From positions 15,409,399 to 15,473,398 of the forward strand of contig CM059977.1 of assembly GCA_030490835.1 (NCBI GenBank): 64,000 nucleotides of DNA, read 5' to 3'. Within the stretch, counting starts at the first letter, position 1, and every line of letters starts with the position of its first letter. Origin of the DNA: Annona cherimola (lineage: Eukaryota; Streptophyta; Magnoliopsida; Magnoliales; Annonaceae). The position numbers and the translations under genes were made by a program. Shown piece by piece: positions 14,501 through 25,714 of this stretch. Under the pieces are notes generated by a model that saw only the letters and a program-made list of their open reading frames with translations, was not told the DNA's origin and made no database searches.

Positions 14501-15984
14501 ATTCTCTCATGGCTTCCCATAATCACATTATCCTCAGTGCACACATGCTGTAGCCATCACTATAGCTGAAGATGGACCAACTTGAGAACTGAGATACCAA
14601 TAAACGTTGCATTCATGAAGTAGTTGACCACTCAAACAGTTTCATGCAAGAGATATAACATCTAAATCAATTAGGAACAATTTTTTAAAACCTGTTCAAT
14701 TCTCTGATTGTAGGACCATTGTTTCCCACAATCATAGTGATTGGGATTCTCATTTTTAACTCTCCACTAAACTTGCAACATTTTTCAGTTAGAAAACAAA
14801 ATAGCAAGACCATCCCATGATCCCGCATCAATGTAAACTGGGGCATCCTCAATTTGCAGCCAATCATGAAGATATCCATGCCCATCATCCATCAACTCAA
14901 CAAGTTGTAAGGATGTTCAACTGAAGCTCCTAATTGTCAAATACATCATCAAATACAAATATAACCCAAATGAAATCAACCAATCAAGCCCAAAATATCC
15001 TGGATATAGAAACCATTAAGAGAACAAAATTTCTCATACTCAAATTTGAAACACATTTCAAAGAACTACTTATTCTTAAGTTGAGCTCACCAGCAAGCAC
15101 GGGGTTCCACCATGGAGATAATTTTGACAAGCTACAAAACAAGAATAAATTAGCATGCGGAAAGTGACAACTTAGAATGCTTTCACCGAACTTGGACAGA
15201 CCAATTAGATTGTGGATGCAGACAAACCCATATCTGGCTGAATATTGAAGGCGATCCAATTCAAAAATCAAATTATTGAGTGGATATGCTTGTCCAAGAG
15301 GCAAGAAAGAGACTATTAAACATTTTCCAAACATGTAATTTGCTGCAGTCTATTGAATGCTAAAGCCAAAACAACAAACGGTTTCAAGGTCCCTTCATCA
15401 TGCAAGCAAGCAAGCAGCAGACGTGACAAACAATGAGAATAAAAAGACCCGCGTGAATTCAGAAATAGGTTTCTGAAGTTCAAACAACAAATAAGAGCAC
15501 AAAACACCCATCAAGAGCTGCAAGTTGCTTGCTAGCGTTCCACTCGTAACTTGCATCAAATCCAACTAACAAACGCAAACAAACAACAAGCCATCCGATT
15601 AAAATTCTCATTTTTTTACACCAACTCACCGAGATGTAGACAGACAATCTAAAGAGATTAAATAAAGGAACCAGTATTCGACAACAAATTATAGACATGA
15701 TATTAACTCAAGGAAAAGCATTCAGAACCACCGAGCATTCACATGAAGAACGACATAGCAACAATACTCCAACATATCCAGAGAATCAGATGGCAATTAT
15801 GCGAAATTAGGCAGAAAAACGGATAGGGAGTGAGAAGAACCTTGCAGAACGAATCAGCAGCGATGGTGGAAGAAGAAACGGAGGGAGAATCGGCCGGAGA
15901 AACTACTGGCGTCGTCGCAGTAGCAGGCCCTGGCCACATGTGCCGCCTCTTCCGTTTGGTCTCCTCACCTTCCCGCCCATGCAT
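5575..15984 (-). CDS. SUO: SUO-like protein: BAH and TFIIS N-terminal domains, GW motifs
   Basis: Coding exons are 15984-15841, 10708-10340 and 10224-5575, all joined in phase 0 with GT-AG introns, giving 1720 residues; the family is typically about 1600. Residues 1-48 begin MHGREGEETKRKRRHMWP, the usual start of this family, which fixes the ATG. Residues 49-171 are a BAH domain. About 305-420 is a TFIIS N-terminal (LW) helical domain, with LVDTWKKRVEAEMK at its end. The rest is long, Ser-rich and probably disordered, with a basic RPKRRK stretch near 967. GW-type motifs lie near 1290 (LGWKG) and 1703 (GGWDG), and the protein ends YKQPSWHQ. In Arabidopsis SUO is needed for miRNA-guided translational repression and is found in the nucleus and P-bodies. 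Identity rests on domain order and remembered family sequence. The 5.1 kb first intron is large for the family. Confidence 0.93.
10805..11065. mobile_element. MITE-like repeat, family B (TGTTTGG ends)
   Basis: Shares with copies near 53.9 kb and 63.3 kb the internal phrase AGAGAATAAAGTTAAAATAGAT and ends related to TGTTTGG/CCAAACA. About 260 bases, no coding capacity. It lies in the SUO intron. Boundaries are approximate and no clean target duplication was found. Confidence 0.55.
11430..11815. mobile_element. Foldback MITE, family C, in the SUO intron
   Basis: Left arm from about 11458 (CCTTGATAATTGATGG, then AAATCCACTCCATCCATTG) is repeated inverted on the right to about 11812 (GGATTGAGTGGATTTCCC, then ATCATCAAGG). 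The internal phrase CCACTCCAYCCATTGTATTTA is shared with elements at 19.8 and 20.2 kb. It is non-coding and can form a long hairpin in the pre-mRNA. Confidence 0.65.
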
Positions 15985-16330
15985 AATAAAATCCTCGCAT
16001 CTTCGCCGATTTCAATCCCAACGCCTTCGCTCCGCACGAGAAACATCAATCCCGACGTGATTGATCTCAATCCGCTACATAAACGAGGGCCTGAAGGAAC
16101 AGCAATTCCTCCAACCAGAAACCCTAGATCGGATCGAAACACGGAACCCTCGCCGCCTCAATTCATCCGAGCATGGTCCCGGTAAAATATCGATTGAGCT
16201 GCAGATAGTGTGGAATTCGATTTCGAATTGCTGGGGAGGCGACGAAATCGACAGGATTTCGCGATCTGAAAGAGAGGGGGAGGGCAGCGCAGGGGGGGGT
16301 AGAGAGAGAGAGAGACGAAATGGGGTTTTT
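15985..16330 (-). promoter_or_regulatory. Probable 5' UTR and proximal promoter of the SUO-like gene
   Basis: Upstream of the ATG the minus strand reads a TAGGGTTTC element (AAACCCTAG on the plus strand at 16119-16127), common in leaders of plant housekeeping genes. A CT-rich tract follows at about 16300-16316. The transcription start cannot be placed from sequence alone. Confidence 0.4.
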
Positions 16331-17624
16331 TAGACAGCGCCAGACGGCAAAGAAAAGGGGGTACTTGGTAGCGCAAGGCGGGCAGTTCGGGCAACACGGG
16401 CAGGAGGGGTTTCGCTCATTCGGGCAGCGGAGGATCCTTAATCGCCCTTTCCCTTTCCATATTCTCTCTCCTAAGCCACTGCGTCTGACCTTTTTGGGGC
16501 CGCTTCCGTGCTCCGCGGGACTCCGGGATCCCCCATGCCCTCCTCCACGGTAGTGGGCCCCACGGGGCCAATCCAGGCTGTTGATCCGGTGGGCCTGTAG
16601 ATTTGAAAGCGATGTTCGGAAGTTGGTAACTCCCGAAAGCTGTTTGGTAGCCTTTGTCTGCGATGCTTCTTGACACGGGAGTCAACCACCTTTTACCGGC
16701 CGAAGGAAAGCCTCCCCCCACCCCCACAAAAACACAGGCCCCAACATCAAGTCATGCCCGCCTGGGCCCATAGCCCTTACTAACCGAGCCATATATCTAC
16801 TGCGCCCGCTCCGTCCCGATGAGCCATCATGCAGCGGTGCGACCCAACAACCAACCACCACGGAATAATAGGGATCCATCTGCCGCGCTCCGCAGGAGAT
16901 TTTTGTTCCTTGGAATTGTTTTTTCTCTCCTCCCCGGATATAAGCTCAAGCTCTGGGTAAACGTCTGGTGCTCGTATTGGAGGAATTTGAAGTTTGATTT
17001 GACTTGGGAGCTGGGGCTCTTTTGAGATGTCATGACTCATCAGAGAGAAACCAGGATGTCTAGAATCTTGCTTTCGACCTGCATCCCCAACACTCTACCC
17101 AAACTACATGGTCGTCGATGGTCAGACAAAAAGGAAATCGGGTGCTAAAAATCACTAACCGAATCCTGCGATTTACATGGGTGAATTAAATTGATGTGCT
17201 TGGTCGCTACTGCATGGCTGCGGTTTGGGTGCTCATGAAAGAAAAATCCATTTTCTTAAGGATCGAGGCTTCAATCGGTCGCTTTCTAGATGTGCAGAAA
17301 TTGATGGCGACATACTCGACGATAGCATGTGCAGGCCAGGAACTGCATCTCTCTATCCTTTCTTTTTTTCTTACAACCATCTTACTTGCCATAATTTTTG
17401 TAGCCAAGATGTTAGCACTTATTGGTGGAAATGCGTTTATGCAATTTGAACAGGGTCCTCATTAATCCATGGAACCGGAAGCGGCTCAATGGTTATTTTT
17501 CACTTTTAATTTTAAAATATTTTTTAAAAATCTAAATTATTTACCATATTTAATACATATTGTTTATCATACTACCAAACATAATTTTCATTCAAAATTT
17601 ATATCTCATAAAAGAGTTGGATCT
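16331..17624. other. Intergenic, no gene seen
   Basis: GC content is higher at 16.3-16.9 kb, probably the outer SUO promoter, then falls. Open frames of up to 103 codons overlap each other on both strands without recognisable motifs, as expected by chance in GC-richer DNA. Confidence 0.5.
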
Positions 17625-17955
17625 AGTGCAATAGGGTGAACTTGGCTTCAGTGAGCGCACCCAGTGCACAAATTTATTTTTTTATTTTTTAAAATAATTT
17701 GTATACAACTGTTGATCTAGTGCATTTAGCATGTGTATCAATTTTTTGTATTTTTAGAGATTTATGGATATTTTTTTATTTTTGAAATCGGTTACTTTTT
17801 CTTAATTCATAAATTATGATGTCATTGATTTTAAAATAAAAAATCTATAAATATCAAAAAATGATAAATTTTAATGTACATGTTAAATACACCTAGATTA
17901 ATAATTGTATATAAAATTTTCAAATAACTAAGACAATAGGTCAAGCACCTGAGTG
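17625..17955. mobile_element. AT-rich foldback MITE, family A
   Basis: Contains the family A core: CTAGTGCATTTAGCATGTG followed by a T-rich block, and on the right the inverted TGTACATGTTAAATACACC and TTAATAATTGTATA. The intact copy at 24740 has the same plan. Boundaries are approximate. Confidence 0.6.
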
Positions 17956-17964
17956 TATTTAGTC

Positions 17965-18337
17965 TAGGAGTGTTAATGCTCATGGTCAATCAGTCAATCC
18001 TCTCTTCCAACCCGTTTATAAATAGATTTCGGTTAGAATTTTTGAATAAATAGCAAAATAATTTGTTAACTCGTTCATCTATTTAATTAATAACGAATTA
18101 GGATTGAGATTTTATAACTTTTCAACCCTTTTAACTCATTTTAACTCATTTTTAGTCTATGTATCTTTATGTCGTTTGCGATACAACCCGTTAACAACCA
18201 GTCAACCCAATTATTAAATAAGTTAAGGTTGTGGTTTTTCAAATGGGTTAATAAATGGGTTAGAATTAAGATATTTTAAATAGGTTAAAATTAGGATTAC
18301 ACTCCTACCCATACAACCCAATCCGTTAATACTCCTA
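17965..18337. mobile_element. Non-autonomous hAT-like element, copy 1 (373 bp)
   Basis: Flanked by a perfect 8 bp direct repeat ATTTAGTC (17957-17964 and 18338-18345), the size typical of hAT insertions. Ends are inverted: TAGGAGTGTTAATG on the left and, reading the right end on the other strand, TAGGAGTATTAACG. The inside is AT-rich with phrases such as CCCGTTTATAAA and GGATTGAGATTTTATAA also found in copies at 50015 and 56420. No transposase frame. It lacks an internal block that the other two copies share. Confidence 0.88.
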
Positions 18338-18345
18338 ATTTAGTC

Positions 18346-19656
18346 ATGCACTTCCATAAAGACAGCATTTTTGAAAGGTGAATATATGATTATTAAAAAT
18401 ATATAGTATAATATAAGATATCAAAGTTCGCAATATAAATAATTTTTAAAATTATAAATAAATACATGTGGATAAACGCGATAAATAATTGTTTTAAAAT
18501 TAAAAACCAATGACAAACATAGAGTCACCAGGCTTGCGGTAACAAATATTGCATTATTCCTCTTTCTATTTCGAAAATATGTTTTTTAAATTCAAACCAA
18601 TTCGTCAACATGTATTTATCTTTGTAGGCAGAAATTAATTATTTTAAAAAAATAAATGATCATGTTAGCCCGAACCAAGCAAAGATCTCGTTTAACCTAC
18701 TTCAAATAACTTATTTATAACAAATTTTTTTGACCCTAACCTATTTTTGATAATTTTAAACATCTATATGTGTATTTATTTAAAATAATTCTATTTTTAA
18801 AAATCTAAAAAAAATATATACGCATATCTAAAAATGGTAAAACTTAGTTTATATATTAAATATACTTAGATAAAAATGTATGAAAAAATGTTGTTGTAAG
18901 TGGGGTATCTAAAGTAAACTAAGCGGGGCAATTACTTGCCCCACTAGTTGAGGGTTCGAACTCTCCTTCAACGGTGCAATAAAAAAAAAGAGCAATTATT
19001 AGAAGTAACAGAACAAAATTAAAATAAATATGATAATTACGTGAAGAGATGTGAAAAAATGATAGAAAAATAGTGTTGTTAATTTGCTAAAATGTCTTAT
19101 TATATCAAAAGGGTTGGAAACTGGGGGAAACAAATTCTTGCCCTGGTTACCAAACTGGCCTAAAAAGTATTTTTTTTTAATTATGGGATTAAAAATTTGA
19201 TTCAATTGGATGATCTCGACAAGTCCAAAATGGCATATTATATCAAAAGGCTAATTAAAAAAAAATCTGGGATTGAAAACATAACAAGCCCAGAACTGAC
19301 TGAAAATGGTCGGTTGATTTTTTTTATAGAAAATGTATTTAAGCCGTTGCTAAAATTTAGATATTTAAACCAATAAATAATTATAGAAATATACATTTAC
19401 TGGTTCATTTATTTATTTATTTTGCCGGATGCCAGCGCAGATTTATTTCCTGACCGCGCAACAAATGCGCCAGAGCATTGCTTGCCCATTTTTTAGCATC
19501 CACAGAATCTAGTTAATAAATCTGCTAGACGGATCTAAATTTCAATACTGATAACGTCTGCGGACTAGTCGACTAATCAATGCTCAAGTAACCATCCGAT
19601 TAATTGCACGGACAACTAATAATTATGACTTAAGCTAAATAATTCTAGGATTATCA
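18346..19656. other. AT-rich intergenic with MITE debris
   Basis: A half copy of family A lies near 18770-18910. The rest is unassigned AT-rich DNA without genes. Confidence 0.45.
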
Positions 19657-19756
19657 ATGGTTAATTTCAAATATACCCACTACTTTTGTCCTTAATTACA
19701 AACATACCCCTTAAGTTTCAAAACTTTCATATATATATATATATATATATACATAT

Positions 19757-20130
19757 ATAGGGAAATATTCTAGTGCATGCGACTGAGTCCATGCACTGTG
19801 GGCCCCACTTGATCATAAATAGAAAATCCACTCCACCCATTGTATTTAGAATTGTTCACTTTATTAGCATACCAATTTTCATCCAAATCCAACATGTGTG
19901 TAGTCCCCATCTTAAAATGGTGCAAAATCAACGTAATAAAATAGTTTAATGTAAATATCAAGTTTAAAGTGGTTTTTTCAATATCTAAACCGTCTAAAGT
20001 ATGATTTATATATGGATAAATGAGTGTATATAGTTTCATTACAATCTAATATGTGTGGGGTCTATTTTACAGCGGACTGCACCTTAATTACGGTGCAGTC
20101 CGACTGCACATGATCGGATCTCATATATAT
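19757..20130. mobile_element. Family G MITE, copy 1
   Basis: Starts GGGAAATATTCTAGTGCATG and ends in a GTGCAGTCCGACTGCAC-type palindrome. It sits between AT microsatellites and inside the family E repeat. The internal phrase CCACTCCACCCATTGTATTT is shared with copy 2. Non-coding. Confidence 0.7.
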
Positions 20131-20144
20131 ATATATATATATAT

Positions 20145-20527
20145 GGGACCTGTTCCGGTGCAGCGTCACTGCACCGGAACAGCCGTGCAGTGGCCCCAAA
20201 ACGGGGTCCACATGATCATGAAATTATGATCTACTCCACCCATTGTATTTAGAATAATGTATTCTATTACCATACCAATTTTCATCCCAATCAGATATGT
20301 ATATGGGCCCCATCTGAAAACGGTACAAATCCAACGTAATAAAATAGTTTAATGTAAATAACAACTTTAAAGTATCTGATTGGGATGAAAATTGGTATGG
20401 TAATAGAATACATTATTCTAAACGCAATAGGTGGAGTAGATCATGATTTGATGATCATGTGGGGCCCATTATAGCGATGCTGCACCGAAATTCCGGTGCA
20501 GCGTCGCTGCACCTGAATATTTTCCTA
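20145..20527. mobile_element. Family G foldback MITE, copy 2
   Basis: Ends are inverted: left TTCCGGTGCAGCGTCACTGC, right (other strand) TTCAGGTGCAGCGACGCTGC. Arms at about 20205-20304 and 20372-20467 are almost perfect inverse copies over some 95 bases, with a loop of about 67 bases. Flanked by TATATA on both sides. No coding capacity. Confidence 0.82.
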
Positions 20528-20937
20528 TATATCTACTAAGTATGGGTGAAATTTCATACATATTCATTCCATCAAACACGATTAAAAATCACCATTATTC
20601 ATCATAAGAAATGTCCAAAATACCCCTTATTATTTAATAATAATAGTCATCCAGCTACGGTAGAAGTTAAATGATGTGATGAAAACTTATCCAACTTGAG
20701 AAAAAAAACTAAGCAAATGAGTTATAGCAGTCCTGATACGACACTGATGATAATGGATGCTAGATCAATCATTAGTATTTTGGAATTTTAAAATTATTAA
20801 ACGCTATTGACTGTCATACTGGTTACATTTGAAATTAATAAACTACATAGTAGGTATATGTGAAAGTTTTCAAACTTAATGGGTATATTTGTAATTAAAG
20901 ATAAAAGTAGTGAATATATTTGAAATTAATCTTATTA

Positions 20938-21959
20938 TTTATTGTCACATTTTTGTTTCTCTGTCGTTTGAAGAATTAAATCCACCATTTATTTTCATTC
21001 CATTTTTTTTCAACTGATGGGAAAAAGTTAATGGAAAGGATACTACATGGAGATATAGGCAGAGAGTGGACACAATTGCATAGGGGCAACGTTCACTTGT
21101 AACCAGCTCACATTTAAAGCAAATATTCAACCAATTCAAGTGGGGTCCATTGGTACCTTAAAATGGTATTAATTTCATTTATGAAATATGTTAATTTGGT
21201 TGCAAGTATGCTACAAGATAAATATTGTTTAAAAAACCATGATCATTTCAAACCGGATTGAAATGAGACAATTTCAATCCAATTTAAAATATATATTTTT
21301 TTTTCCAAATTTTTTATAACATTTTAATCCAGGTGAATGTAATAGTCTAGAATAGAATATCGCATGTAAAAGAAGAGAAAGTAAGTGGGATTTATAAGTG
21401 AGTTTATTTTTGCAACTCGGTGCGATGCATTTTTAAACTATGTGACGAAGTTATCAAGTCAGGGTAGACAATATCACTATGCAAAACCCATCATCCACAT
21501 ACCCTTGATATTTTTTTTTGATTTAAGCATTACAAAGTACAAAATAGAATCAGAGTAACCTACTCTAGTGGATGCGAGCTTGGGCCTCTATCTTCTCATC
21601 TCAACTTTAAGCCTGAGTCATTCGTCGTCATTGAGTCATAACTATCAAGAACTATATTCCCTTGTAAATTTCTAAAAACTCTATCCCATTTTCAATGTGC
21701 AATTTAGTTTTGTGCTATTACAATATAATTAATCTATAAAATAAATTTTACTATTTTTAAAAATATTCAAACATTTATTTTGAATATTTCAAATACAGAG
21801 GTATAGTAAAAAACTTGATTTGTATATTAAATATAATTATAATTAATAATTCTATGAAAAATTTTGAAAAAAGAACAATGTAGGTCTTGGACCGGTTTGA
21901 AATGACCTTGTTCGGCCAGTTTAAAAGTAAATAAAGGAGTTTTGTTGCTATGTAACATC
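20938..21959. other. AT-rich intergenic, no gene seen
   Basis: Includes half of a family A repeat near 21720-21890 (TTGATTTGTATATTAAATATA, then TTAATAATTCTATG). No gene recognised. Confidence 0.45.
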
Positions 21960-22425
21960 TTATGTTTTTTATGCATTTTTTCTTAATTACAAATATATCC
22001 ACTAAAATTTAAAATTTCAAGTGTACCCATGATCCGCATAAATTTTCATTCATATTCATATCATCAGACATTATTAAAAATCACCTTTATCTACTATAAG
22101 AATGTCTAAAAATACCCTTTATAATTTTATAACAGTGGTCTTTTAGTTATAACGGAAGTTGGATGGTGTGATAAAAATTCATCTAATTTAAGAGAAAAAG
22201 CTAGTCAAAATGGGTTTTTGAGGTTCGAATATGATAGCAATGATATTAATGATAAATTACTAGGGCTATTTTGGGATTTTAAAATTAAACGTTTGTAATT
22301 GCCAAATTGAATATATTTAAAATTAATAAGATACTTAAGTGTTTTTGTGAAAATTTTCAAGCTTAGTAGGTATATTTGTACTTAAGGGTAAATGTAGTGA
22401 AATATTTGAAATTAATCTTTTTAAA
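21960..22425. mobile_element. Family E repeat, second copy
   Basis: Near-uninterrupted relative of the split element at 19658. It shares TTATTAAAAATCACC, the TGTCTAAAAATACCC type phrase, GATGGTGTGATAAAAATTCAT, and on the right GTAGGTATATTTGTACTTAA and GAAATATTTGAAATTAATCT. Confidence 0.6.
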
Positions 22426-22439
22426 TATTTTGGTGCTTA

Positions 22440-22985
22440 TGGTGCATTTGGAAAGTGATAAAATATTTGATGAAAAGTTTCTCATATAGAAGTTATTGAA
22501 ATATGAAAAATAAATAATTTGATATAAAGTTAAAATAGACATGTTAGATGCAATGGTAGTTGTGTACAGTTGATTGAAAACTATGGTAATTGTACAATGA
22601 TAAGTTTAAAAATAATTAAAACGTAAGGTAATTGTAGAAAAATGAAAAGTTTTAGATTGTAAAATTTTTAAGTTTCAAACTAAAATTTTTCAATCTAAAA
22701 TTTTTCAATCCAAAATGTTTACTTTTCATATCTACCGTATTTTTAAATTATATTTTCACATTTCACATGTAACTCCTATATTTTTAAATCATTTTTATGT
22801 AACTATCCATACAACTAACCTATTTATTTTAACTTTATTTTCTTTACACCCCATCATTACCCTATTATATCGCATAATTTTTATCAAGTTAACAACTTTT
22901 ACACCAACAATATTTTATATAAAAAGTTTTGTCACTTTTCAAACACATTATTTTAAAAAGTTTTAAGTGTTAACAAACACTCTCT
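22440..22985. mobile_element. Two family B MITEs head to head, long inverted repeat
   Basis: Left half from about 22443 reads GCATTTGGAAAGTGATAAAA and, further in, TTAAAATAGACATGTTAG. The right half ends with the inverse: AACTAACCTATTTATTTTAA and finally GTCACTTTTCAAACACATT. The two halves meet near 22680-22710 and could fold into a hairpin of about 250 bp per arm. Confidence 0.65.
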
Positions 22986-24730
22986 TAATTAAAATTTTAC
23001 ACCATCTATTGTGTTTATCATTATTTTTATGTATTTACCATTATTTTTGTTGTCCTAAAAATACTTATTTATCTAGTATTATTGTGCATAACTCTATTTA
23101 TAAATTTGTAAAATTAATGCAATAAAATACTTTTATATAAAGTATAAATTTTTAAGTTGCATTTTCAATATTTAAATAATCTAAAATATTTTTATCAAGT
23201 AAATAAATGATTACATAAAGATTATTGCATTTTAATATTATAAGAATGGATGTAAGCATTTTTCATAATTTATATATGTGTACGGGCTTTTCAACAAATA
23301 TGAACAATGCAAATACTTTATATGAATGAAACTAGATATATTAGTTAAATAAATAATATTAAATACAATAAATGAATTAAATTTTTTATCAAGTATTAAA
23401 TTTTAAAATTGAAAAAAGTTAAGTGAAACTGCTTTCATGTAACCATATTATGTAAAAGCGCAACTAGAATATGAATATGTTAAAATAAGTATTTTGTGCG
23501 TAACCGCACAAATTTATAATGATAAGAATTTTAATATTACTATTAAATAGCATGATTGTTTTTTTTAACTCTTTTATACATGCTGAGGCCACACTTTGAT
23601 CATTAATATCGTGAAAATTTACAATGTTTTAAATCTTGATTGATATTGTAAAAATTTACAATGTTTTAAATCTATCTAATTTTTTGAGTAAATTCCACAT
23701 ATATTTATGAAATTTACGTATAATTTCATTTACACTAATAAACTTTCAAAATTTTTAAATATATACACGTTTTGATTAAAACTGCATTTATACTCGTGCC
23801 ATTAAAAAGATTGTTAACCTTTTTGTGAAATGACGATTTTGCCTGAGCTCTAATATAACCTGAGATTAATTTACACAAAATAAAAGATTCACATTCAAAT
23901 AATATATTACTCTATAATTATAAAAAGTAATAAACCTTAATGTGAATTTTTAGTTACAAAATCGGAATTAAATCTTAGGCAAATTCGTCATTTCATAAGA
24001 CTAATTGTCAATTTAATGAATCCTTAATGGCGTGAATCTAAACAAAATTTTAGACAAAATAAGTAAATCAATTTGGAATTTTTAAAATTTTACGAGTATA
24101 AGCTGACTCAGGGGCGACCATTTGTGAAATTTAGCCTTTTTATACTTAAAAGATGGATGAGAATAAAGTGGATATATGCTTATTTCTTTTCATTTGTTTT
24201 CAAAATAAAATGTTGAATAAATTCAAAAAAAACTATCAAATTTTATAATGTCGACAAATTAAATGAAGTCTGGACATATATAACAATTAAAATAAAAAAT
24301 TTCATCATCACCATTAAGTCGCCCGGTTTATTCGCGACTGTATAAAATCCATGAGCGTATTTTAAGACTAAGAAATCAAGTCTCATCAAAATCAAATATT
24401 TGCAAAGGCCCAGTCAATAAAAGTATAAAAATCAATGCAACACTTCTGAAATTAATGTATCTATTTTAAAATTATTAATCAACGTTAGTGTTTTTGCTAC
24501 ATAGCTAATTTTATAAATTGTTATGACATTTCAATAGATCTTAAATTAATCTGAGTGATTTTCATATTTATACATGAGTAAAAATATCTTAAAGCGGCTA
24601 TAACCATTAAATTTTGATTGAAATGATTTTTGATATAATAATAAAACAAATATTTTCGAACTAAATAAGAAAACTGAATTTTAATGTGCTCTTTGAAGTA
24701 TTCTCAACGATCTCCACATTATACCGATGT
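22986..24730. other. AT-rich intergenic, short 37 bp tandem
   Basis: At about 23607-23680 a 37 bp unit containing AATTTACAATGTTTTAAATC occurs twice. The rest is AT-rich with parts of family C-like repeats (such as GAAACTGCTTTCATGTAACC near 23430) and no gene. Confidence 0.5.
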
Positions 24731-24739
24731 GCTTAGGAT

Positions 24740-25099
24740 GGATCGTGATTTAATGCACCTCAGTGCACCGGGTGCATTAAGCCCATTTTAACCTTTTATT
24801 TTTATTTTTTTTGAATTTTTTTTATACAAACGTTAATCTAAATGTATTTGACATGTGTATCAATTTTTACAATTTTTGGAATATTTTAAATATTTATTTT
24901 TAATTTTTGAAATCAGTGGTATTTTAGTAATTTAAAATTACCTAAAATGCCACTGATTTTTAAAAATAAAAAATAAATATCTAAAATACTCTAAAAATGA
25001 TAAAAATTAATACAACACTTCTATAAAAAAAATTCAAAAAAAAAAGTTAATGCACCGGGGTGCACGCTCAGTGCACCTGAACGCATTAAATCACAGTCC
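24740..25099. mobile_element. Mutator-type foldback MITE, family A (360 bp)
   Basis: Flanked by a perfect 9 bp direct repeat GCTTAGGAT (24731-24739 and 25100-25108), the size typical of Mutator-like insertions. Terminal repeats are GGATCGTGATTTAATGC on the left and GGACTGTGATTTAATGC on the right (other strand). The element is close to one complete palindrome centred near 24930, with GTGCACCGGGTGCATTAA-type motifs in both arms. Non-coding. It is the best-preserved copy of the family seen at 17.6, 47.8, 58.6, 62.0 and 63.5 kb. Confidence 0.88.
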
Positions 25100-25108
25100 G
25101 CTTAGGAT

Positions 25109-25714
25109 GTAGTTGGCAGTGTAGACCGTACATGGAAATGAAAATAAGTTTTTACGTTTCCACAAAGACTGGTGGCATATATTTGTTTATATGGAATTCT
25201 TTTAATTTTTAGTATTTCTATGATTATAGAAAATTTATTCCATCAATTATATTTAATATTATTTGTTTAATTAAAAGACTAAATTTTATCGAAATTAAGC
25301 ATGCTCGTAGGCTACAATTACTTTAAAATAGATATATATCCGTGTAAATTATGAAAAATACTTATTTTTATTTAAATGTGCATTAGAATGAGCTTTATAG
25401 AATTATTTTTTAATGTTATTAATATTTTAGACGATTTAGATGGTGAAAATATAATTTTAAAATTATTACTCAACACTAAATTATTTTACTGTATTGATTT
25501 TACAATTTGTACATGTGGCTTTGCATCATATTATTAGATAAATAAAAGCGTTTTTATAATAATATAAATAATACTAGACATAAATGATGAAACAAATTTT
25601 TCATCAAGCATCCAAATATTATAAATAAATGAAGTTACGTCGAGTATCAAGCATCAATCATCGTATTAATAAAAAATTGAAAATTCACGTAGAATATTTT
25701 CCATTTAATCTCAT
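25109..25714. other. AT-rich intergenic, no gene seen
   Basis: Contains phrases of the family C type (TTCCATCAATTATATTTAATATTATTTG near 25240) without clean ends. No gene. Confidence 0.45.

Larger units (their letters stand above)
10709..15840 (-). other. First intron of the SUO-like gene (5.1 kb)
   Basis: Donor CTGCAAG/GTTCTT at 15840-15839 and acceptor TGTAG at 10710-10709 join two exons in phase 0. It contains at least two MITE-like segments (about 10805-11065 and 11430-11815). No open frame inside was recognised as a gene; several short ones are chance. Confidence 0.85.
19658..20937. mobile_element. Family E repeat split by two inserted MITEs
   Basis: Left arm 19658 to about 19735 reads TTTCAAATATACCCACTACT, then CTTAATTACAAACATACC. 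The right arm ends with the inverse at about 20855-20937 (GGGTATATTTGTAATTAAAG, then AGTAGTGAATATATTTGAAA). The body resumes near 20526. The middle is occupied by two elements of another family, at 19757 and 20145. Without them the element would be about 490 bp, the size of the second copy at about 21960-22425. Confidence 0.7.

Noticed and set aside
18940..18985. tRNA B-box-like GGTTCGAACTC
   Set aside because: No cloverleaf or A box at the proper distance. It may be chance or a SINE trace.
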